NCBI RefSeq assembly: GCF_029962835.1
Contig: NC_080573.1
Coordinates: 31,737,001-31,801,000, forward strand
Source: Magnolia sinica
Taxonomy: Eukaryota; Streptophyta; Magnoliopsida; Magnoliales; Magnoliaceae
Length of the DNA stretch: 64,000 nt
Direction: 5' to 3'
Shown: positions 58,584-64,000 of the stretch, one piece after another
How positions within the stretch are numbered: position 1 is the first letter of the stretch
Layout of the letters: the number at the start of each line of letters is the position of its first letter
Notes under the pieces: model-generated
The model's input: only the letters and a program-made list of their open reading frames with translations
Database searches by the model: none
Told to the model about the DNA's origin: nothing
Position numbers and translations under genes: made by a program

Positions 58584-59960
58584 CATACGTGTGTGTGTGA
58601 AACCGTGTGGGTGGCAGCGTCCAGTACAAATGGACGGCATGAATATAACATGTACATCACGCTGGCCCCACTGCAATGGACGCACGGACGGTCCTGATTC
58701 AACACATACATCGTGGTGATGTCCCTGTGCATGTGCTGGACAGAGCACACTACACCACGTTGATTTCTACCGTCCAGATCACTGGACGGTGAGATTAAAC
58801 ACATATATCCTGTGGGTCTGGCCCATCGTCCCACGTGGACGGTAGGGATGAAACACATATACCAAAGGGTGGGTCCACACGTGTGGGACCCACCAACCAT
58901 AACATTTATTAATATATTATATATATAAATATATTTTACAACGCCAAGGTCTGGACGTCCACTGTCGGACGGTCTGGATTTCACATAGATATCATGAGGG
59001 ACTCACCATTTGGATGGACGGTGTGTGTGAAATACATACATTCAACATGGTGGGTCCCACCGCAAGGACGGTGCAGATAAGACCCATAAATCACGGTGAG
59101 CCCTGCACGCTGCAGGTGGACGGTCTGCACAAAACACCTGCATCACGGTGGCCTTGCACCGTCCCAGCTAGTCCAGCAAATGGACGGCTGATTACACACA
59201 TACATCATGTTGTGGCCCTCCTTCCAGCCATCTGGATGGTAGGGATGCAAAGCAAGTGGACGGCATGGGTGGCAGATGGATGGACAGCGTTGATAAATCA
59301 CATGTACACGTGGTTTCCATGTACGTGTGGGTCCCACGGTAGCTGTCCAGCAGCAGACAGGTGGTTTTGAACAAAAACATACCTCATGTTGGGATCCACG
59401 GATCTGGATGGCGTCACTGGTTGGGATGGCCCACTGTCCAGATGATGGACGGTGCAGATAGAACAGATACATCACAGTGGCCCTGGACAGCACTGTCCAA
59501 ATGGACAGTGCAGATAAATATATCAAGGTGGGCTCCACAGATCTGCTGATGGCGGCTGGGGTCCACATGACCCAGATGGATGGTGTGGCGCCGTAGGATT
59601 AGAGGTGGGTCCCACCGTCCAGTCATCTGGACGGTGTGGGTAGCCGGTGGAACCCACGAAACTGTTGTTTCAATACAGCGGCTATGCAGCTGGTTCAGTG
59701 CTCCAGCCAATCTACTTCCTAAGGTGGATTCCACGTGCATCAGGGCCCACCGAATATTACAATATAATAATATATATTATATATATCTCCAGCGTCCAGG
59801 TCCACTGGACGGCCGGCCTGGATGCAAAGTATATACACCACGTGGGGCCCCTTTGGAGGGACGGTGTTGGATATAACCATACATCAATGATCGGCCCTAC
59901 CCAGCACGTCCAAATGGACGGCTGGATGGCATGAGTTCATCACAGTGGGCCACACAATTG
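57660..59960. repeat. Array of ~25 copies of the GGGTCCCACC-CCGTCC motif
   Basis: Successive units of roughly 60-110 bp each contain 'ggacggt(g/c)tggat(a/g)aaacacatacatca(t/c)ggtgggtcccac(c/g)'. Examples lie at 57,700, 57,840, 58,130, 58,310, 58,440, 58,850, 59,020, 59,170, 59,440, 59,590 and 59,870. These are the terminal words of the dispersed family A repeat, here in tandem and in one orientation. A/T-only palindromic stretches interrupt the array at about 58,380-58,410, 58,515-58,590, 58,905-58,935 and 59,755-59,787. Confidence 0.85.
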
Positions 59961-59965
59961 TCACA

Positions 59966-59968
<3 letters not shown>

Positions 59969-60003
<35 letters not shown>
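59969..60003. repeat. (AG)n microsatellite
   Basis: About 17 uninterrupted AG units. Confidence 0.95.
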
Positions 60004-60005
<2 letters not shown>

Positions 60006-60296
60006 GGATGGTGGAGGGACCCCGCCACTACGGGTCCCTCTTTGATTCAACACATACATCAAGATGGGTCCCACATTTGTGGCCCTCAAATCACAAATCA
60101 ATTAAGAAAATCACCCACCTTAGATCTCTTCTTCCTTCTTCCGCCAATGCATGCTAAAGCTCTAAATGAACAATTTCTACGGTTGGGATCAAACTTAGAT
60201 GGTGGAGATGGGAGATAGAAGTGGGCCACACAAAGCTTCTCCTATGGAGAGCCATGGACGTGGGTTGCTTTGGGAGGAAAAAATGAGAGAGAGAGG

Positions 60297-60300
<4 letters not shown>

Positions 60301-60347
<47 letters not shown>
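60301..60347. repeat. (AG)n microsatellite
   Basis: About 23 uninterrupted AG units. It gives the run of Ser-Leu codons in minus-strand ORFs here, which are artefacts. Confidence 0.95.
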
Positions 60348-60350
<3 letters not shown>

Positions 60351-60779
60351 GTGTGATGGCTGAAAAGGTGAGTGATGGGTGTACTTTGTGTAAGAGAGTG
60401 TTGACTTTAGGGGTTGCTTGGGGATGGGGTGATGTGTACTTGACAAGAGAGGTGATGTGTGATTGATTGATGAGATTGATGGGATTTGATGTGATGTTCT
60501 CTTGGGTTTTGCAACAGCGCGGTATTTTTCTCGAACTGAACGCGGGCCCACATCTTCTGGCCTGGGTATCACCTCGGTGTGCGAGACGCGGCATCGGAAC
60601 CGCATCGATGGTGCGGTCGTTAGGGTATAAGTCTCAGGTCGAACCGACTCTAAAATATAGGGTACAACTCAGGATCGCGCGCCACTGCTATTTACGCGTC
60701 GTGGGTCGTCGAAATTCGACCGGGAGGATCGTGAAAGCCTACGGAACGGTACGAGTTAAGACATGGGTCTTACATCCTC

Positions 60780-61135
60780 ACCGATGATGGTATATAGATC
60801 AGGCTCGAATGCCCGCCGGTTTTATCTCATTGGTCGGTTATCGGGGCCCACATTTAATCTGGGGACCATCACCTCTGGTTTGATACCGGGCATGTCCTGA
60901 TGAGACCATGCAAAGACGTCAGTGTATCGCTTTAATAAATCGACAATCTTGTCCCGTGGACCTGGGGCCTGCAGCGAACCGACCTGAGTAGTGCGGGTCG
61001 GGTGAAACTTGCAAAGAGGAACAACTACTAGGTCTTCTACGAGGAACCCTCTCTCGAGTGATTCCTCTCGGGGGTCGATGGAAGTTATGGTCATTGTATG
61101 TTGCTGTGTTCCTACTCTTAATGCCATCGAGTAGT
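60780..61135 (-). pseudogene. Retand pol, N-terminal part of RT region
   Basis: On the minus strand 'ALRVGTQQHTMTITSIDPRE' (61,124) is followed by 'VPLCKFHPTRTTQVGS', 'LLKRYTDVFAWSHQDMPGI' near 60,920 and 'LNVGPDNRPMR' near 60,840. A stop follows, then 'NRRAFEPDLYTIIGE' up to the insertion at 60,774. 'DVFAWS..DMPGI' just before the RT domain is a clear mark of Tat-type elements. The frame continues at 54,375 across the 6.4-kb insertion. Confidence 0.85.
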
Positions 61136-62020
61136 ATTAGTGGGCCTAGTGCTGGTCTCCCTTGACCTGCCCAACACCGTACTCGGTGAAAAATTTCATC
61201 ACAAGGTGGTAGGTCGAGACTATTGCTCGCATGGTGTTGATAGATGGCCTCCTAAGGATGACGTTATGTACATAGGGGCAGTCGACCACCAGGAAGTCAA
61301 CCATCATTGTTGTCTAATTCCTTCCTTCCCCGACAGTCACCGGAAGTTGTATACTTCCTTTGGAGGTGACGTTCTCTCCTGTGAATCCGAGCAAAGGAGT
61401 TCAGATGGGTTGGAGTCGGGATCTATCGATTCCCATCTTGTCAAAGGCAACGGAAAAGAGGATGTCGACTGAACTGCTGTGTCCACTAAGATGAGGTGCA
61501 CTTTGCAATTAGCTATCGTCATTGCCATTACTAGGACATCATCGTGCGGATGGTGGACTCCTTGGGCTTCCTCTTCGGTGAACGTCAGGTTGCAAAGGAT
61601 TATCTTCTGTTCTTTCGGGAGTCTGCTAGTAAGGTTAATGTGATGCTCCAAACTACCACTGCTTATGCTCCTAGCATGAGTTTGGCGTGCCCTGTTAGAG
61701 TCACCTCCTCCCACGGGCCCAGCGAATATGGCGCGGATATCTCCTGTTTCTTTTTTATCATTCCGATGGCTATACTGTTCGATCCTTTGATCTGGTCGCT
61801 CCTCCCTCCTTCTATAGACATACTCATGCAGTTGTCCATTAGGGATGAGGGCTTCAATCTCTTCTTTGAAGTTGAAGTAATCGTTGGTGGCATGACCGTG
61901 GTCACAATGGAAGTGGCAATACTTCCTCTTGTCCCTTTTGTTAGCATCGGTCTTCATCCTATTTGGCCACCTCAGGATCCTCTTGTCGCGAACTTCCATG
62001 AGGACCTATTTGGGGGTAGC
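61136..62020 (-). pseudogene. Retand gag C-terminus and protease, frameshifted
   Basis: From 61,999 to 61,337 the minus strand is open. It includes a zinc-knuckle-like 'CHFHCDHGHATNDYF' near 61,915 (the last Cys replaced by Tyr/Phe), 'FKEEIEALIPNGQLHEYV', and protease-type 'ISFT/LTFTEEEAQGVHHPHDD' near 61,570 leading to 'VHLILVDT' near 61,505. A one-base frameshift falls exactly at the catalytic Asp-Thr-Gly. The next frame continues 'SSVDILFSVAFDKMGIDRSR' and reaches 'DCPYVHNVILRRPSINTMRA' near 61,250. Typical of Tat lineage elements. Confidence 0.8.
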
Positions 62021-63282
62021 ATTTAAAGGAGTGTAGGAATAGAATCTACTTTCGGGCCATCGATTTGAGTGCTGACCCTTGCTTGAGTCATCGTCCCTTA
62101 TTCTTTTGTTGCTGACAACTTACGGTTACACCTCCTCTTTGCATTTCTTGTCCTTAGCCAAGATCTCGACACTTTCGGTGGCCTTTCGTGAGCTAAAAAG
62201 CTCCTCGACGTTGGAGTATTTCTTGGCTCGGTTAAGGAAATTGACTAAGGATGTCGGAGGGTTCATGTCTATTGAGAAGAGAAATCTTCCTTCTCTGAGA
62301 CTGGCTATCATGGCAGCCAGGGCTATCTGATCTGAGTAGCCTTCTACTTGCATTGCTTCCTGGTTGAAACACACGATATAGTCTTTCAGTAGTTCATCCT
62401 CCTTTTGGGTGATAGTGAGGAGGTGAGTCGTTGGCTTCCCCCTATCCTTCCCTCTAATAAACTACGTAATGAAGGTCTTGTTGAGCTGCGTGAACGAGCT
62501 GATGGATTTTGGCTTCAACCGTCGATACCACTTCTGAGTTGCTCCTAACAGAGTCAAAGCTCAATACATAATCAAGCTCGACACACCATGAAGCTTCATC
62601 CATGCCCTGAATGATTCTAAATGATCTGCTGGGTCACTGGATCCGGAGTAGGGGGTGATTTGCGACATTTGAAATTTGGGCGGGAGTTGTGCTCCCGTGA
62701 TATTATTGGTAAATGGTGGCTCGGTTTCCTCCAGCATAATCTCGATAGTGGTCAGTATTTGGGCGCAGTAGACTTGGCGAATATCGCCGATTTGACCTCG
62801 TAGCTTATTGAGTTCTGCCTCCCAGGGGACCTCATTTTCCCCTATGCCTCGGGGGCTTTGTCGCGCCTCCTGTTCTCTAGCGTATGATGCAGGTCGGATT
62901 TAGCGAGCATGACGGTTCTTACACTTTGGGCAGGTGCTTGGCTGTGTTGCCTTGATTGTATTCTGGCTCCATAGAGGTTTTGGGGGACTTGTGGAGGTCG
63001 GGACTGCTTGGTGGCATCGTCGGCCTCTGCCTCGTGGTCGGGGGGTGGATTTTGTCTCTCCAGGATCTGCATTAGTTAGTTCGCACTGTCATTTAAGGTA
63101 TCGACTTGGTTCTTTAAAGAGACAAGTTGACCGCTTTGACTATGAGACCTAAGCGCGAGCACTGCGGGGGCAGAACCCGCTTGATGTTGAGAGGGTGAAT
63201 TTCAAATGTCGACAGAAAGATCGACTGAAGACGGTGCAGGTGCTGTAATGGCGGATAAGGTCTTCTTCTTACCTTTCGTCAT
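62021..63282 (-). pseudogene. Retand gag, N-terminal and central part
   Basis: A start codon at 63,282 (MTKGKKKTLSAITAPAP) lies about 50 bp downstream of the primer site on the minus strand. A stop comes after 27 codons and further stops or frame changes follow. Recognisable blocks: 'NPPPDHEAEADDATKQSR' near 63,045, then the capsid core with 'QKWYRRLKPKSISSFTQL' near 62,530, 'KEDELLKDYIVCFNQEAMQV' near 62,390 and 'SDQIALAAMIASLREGRFLF' near 62,320. The last blocks fit the retrotransposon gag domain of Tat/Retand elements. Confidence 0.75.
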
Positions 63283-63332
63283 GGTATGGTTGGAGATTGT
63301 AGATAAAATGGGAGTGGCTTTACTTGTCGTAT

Positions 63333-63351
63333 TCGCATAGACAGTGCCAAT
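63333..63351 (-). other. Probable primer binding site of the Tat/Retand element
   Basis: Directly after the 5' LTR end the minus strand reads ttggcactgtctatgcga, close to the ttggcgccgtctgtggga I recall as usual in Tat elements. The tRNA was not assigned. Confidence 0.55.
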
Positions 63352-63948
63352 GGTTGATGCTGTTTTCTAGTAGTCCTAATCAGGCCTCCAAGTCCCTGCA
63401 CAAGTAAAGCAACAATGGGGACCCTGGATCAAGCAAGGGACCCTCCGATGCTAAAGTTAGATAGGGAATCTGAGTCTATATGTGTTAGGGTATTTGTGCT
63501 TACCTCTCTCTGCAGATTGGACTCCATTTATAGCTCTGGTATGAGTTCCATAGACAGAAAAGTCCTTTATTTGGTAGGTCTTGGTTATAGTTGTCTTCCG
63601 AGATCCTCGATAGAGATCTTGGAACGATTTTAGCGATAAGGTTAAGTGGTCGGTCCTGAGAAGACTATAGTAGATAACCGAGCTCGACTAGCTGAAGTCG
63701 AATTGTAGGTCTAAAGTTTGATGTCGTCCTGATGTCGATTCTTCAGAGTTAAGAGTTCGGCTGAGATCTAATTAACCAATACAACAAATCGTTAGCCGTG
63801 GCAACGAGAACTTGGTGGTGGCAGAATTCTCTACTTGTGGTCGGGTCATCGAGCCGTTCATGGAGTGTGTGCTTAGGTCATGCGACCCAGGTTACCTTCC
63901 TTTGCTTGCTATCCCTGTATTGGTATCAGTCCTTTTTTACCCATGATA
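63352..63948 (-). repeat. 5' LTR of the Tat/Retand element
   Basis: Matches 17,337-17,941. On the minus strand it starts TATCATGGGTAAAAA and ends CAGCATCAACCA. TATA box (tataaatg) at 63,525-63,532. The tattt duplication follows at 63,949-63,953. Confidence 0.8.
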
Positions 63949-64000
63949 TATTTTCTCCGGTGATTTTTCATATCATGCGTTATAATGATCTAACTAAACA
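63949..64000. other. Right target duplication (tattt) and flanking DNA
   Basis: 63,949-63,953 is tattt. The last 47 bases are ordinary A/T-rich flanking sequence. Confidence 0.7.

Larger units (their letters stand above)
54381..60774 (-). mobile_element. 6.4-kb solo-LTR-like insertion packed with tandem repeats
   Basis: Ends tgtcacgcccc and gggtcttaca. Read on the minus strand it begins TGTAAGACCC and ends GGGGCGTGACA, the TG..CA layout of plant Ty3/gypsy LTRs. The target duplication is perfect and the position is inside the Retand RT gene. No gag, RT or integrase was found and no internal second copy of the ends, so a solo LTR is the simplest reading. 6.4 kb is very long for an LTR, mostly because of tandem arrays at 56,420-60,060. 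The end sequence near 60,480-60,770 is G/C-rich and unique. A non-autonomous element is an alternative. Confidence 0.7.
17337..63948 (-). mobile_element. Tat/Retand-type Ty3/gypsy retrotransposon broken by nested insertions
   Basis: Two homologous ~600-bp LTRs (17,337-17,941 and 63,352-63,948) lie between identical tattt duplications. Minus-strand order from the right LTR: primer site, gag, protease, RT, RNase H, then an antisense ORF on the plus strand, a purine tract and the left LTR. An antisense ORF between pol and the 3' LTR is known in Retand/Grande-like Tat elements. No integrase was recognised between RNase H (about 53,060) and the antisense ORF. Inserted later: 18,068-27,086; 28,080-49,744; about 51,246-52,064; 52,445-53,043; 54,381-60,774. 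Without these the element is only about 8.7 kb. All its ORFs carry stops or frameshifts. Confidence 0.75.

Noticed and set aside
57655..59740. Several 100-150-codon ORFs on both strands
   Set aside because: All lie in the tandem GGGTCCCAC array; similar units give similar open frames on both strands. No protein family features.
60154..60605. Two long overlapping minus-strand ORFs with Ser-Leu runs
   Set aside because: The openness comes from an (AG)n microsatellite, and the two frames overlap. No domain features.

Overview
This window looks like repeat-rich nuclear DNA of a flowering plant. It has no bacterial gene layout. About 46.6 of the 64 kb is one retrotransposon filled with later insertions, and much of the rest is MITE-type DNA. 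A short dispersed motif (GGGCCCACC, then ATGATGTATGTGTTTTATCCA, then CCGTCCAT) recurs throughout. I associate it with magnoliid genomes, but that placement is from memory and weak. The only plausible host gene is a short first exon with TATA box and leader on the minus strand near 1426-1606, running out of the window to the left.

Left part (1-17,331). A foldback-like element (about 2380-7222) has kilobase-long inverted arms that end in arrays of a 21-bp repeat. Its left arm holds a SINE with a 16-bp target duplication and a Tourist-like MITE with a TTA duplication. The right arm keeps the empty site for both. Further right are more Tourist-like and Mutator-like MITEs and about ten copies of a ~430-bp palindromic repeat, here called family A.

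Right part (17,337-63,948). A Ty3/gypsy element of the Tat/Retand type lies on the minus strand between identical 5-bp duplications (tattt). From right to left it has: 5' LTR, primer site, gag, protease, RT, RNase H, an antisense accessory ORF (plus strand, own TATA box, GT-AG introns), polypurine tract, 3' LTR. No integrase was seen. It was later cut by: (i) a chromovirus-like element with gag and an extra ORF but no recognisable pol (18,068-27,086); (ii) a ~4.6-kb solo LTR (28,080-49,744), itself interrupted by an Athila element (30,850-47,949, TSD acaag) whose 3' LTR is interrupted by a non-autonomous LTR element (32,161-37,640, TSD attcg); (iii) a solo Tat LTR (~51,246-52,064) carrying an extra ORF; (iv) a hAT-like MITE (52,445-53,043, 8-bp TSD); (v) a 6.4-kb solo-LTR-like insertion (54,381-60,774, TSD tcctc) filled with tandem arrays of the family A motif. 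Removing (ii) or (v) on paper makes the interrupted reading frames continuous, which confirms the nesting.

All retroelement coding regions carry stops, frameshifts or lost catalytic residues, so none looks able to move by itself. Relative age follows the nesting: Tat/Retand host first, then the solo LTRs, then Athila, then the element inside its LTR. Boundaries and similarities were read by eye.
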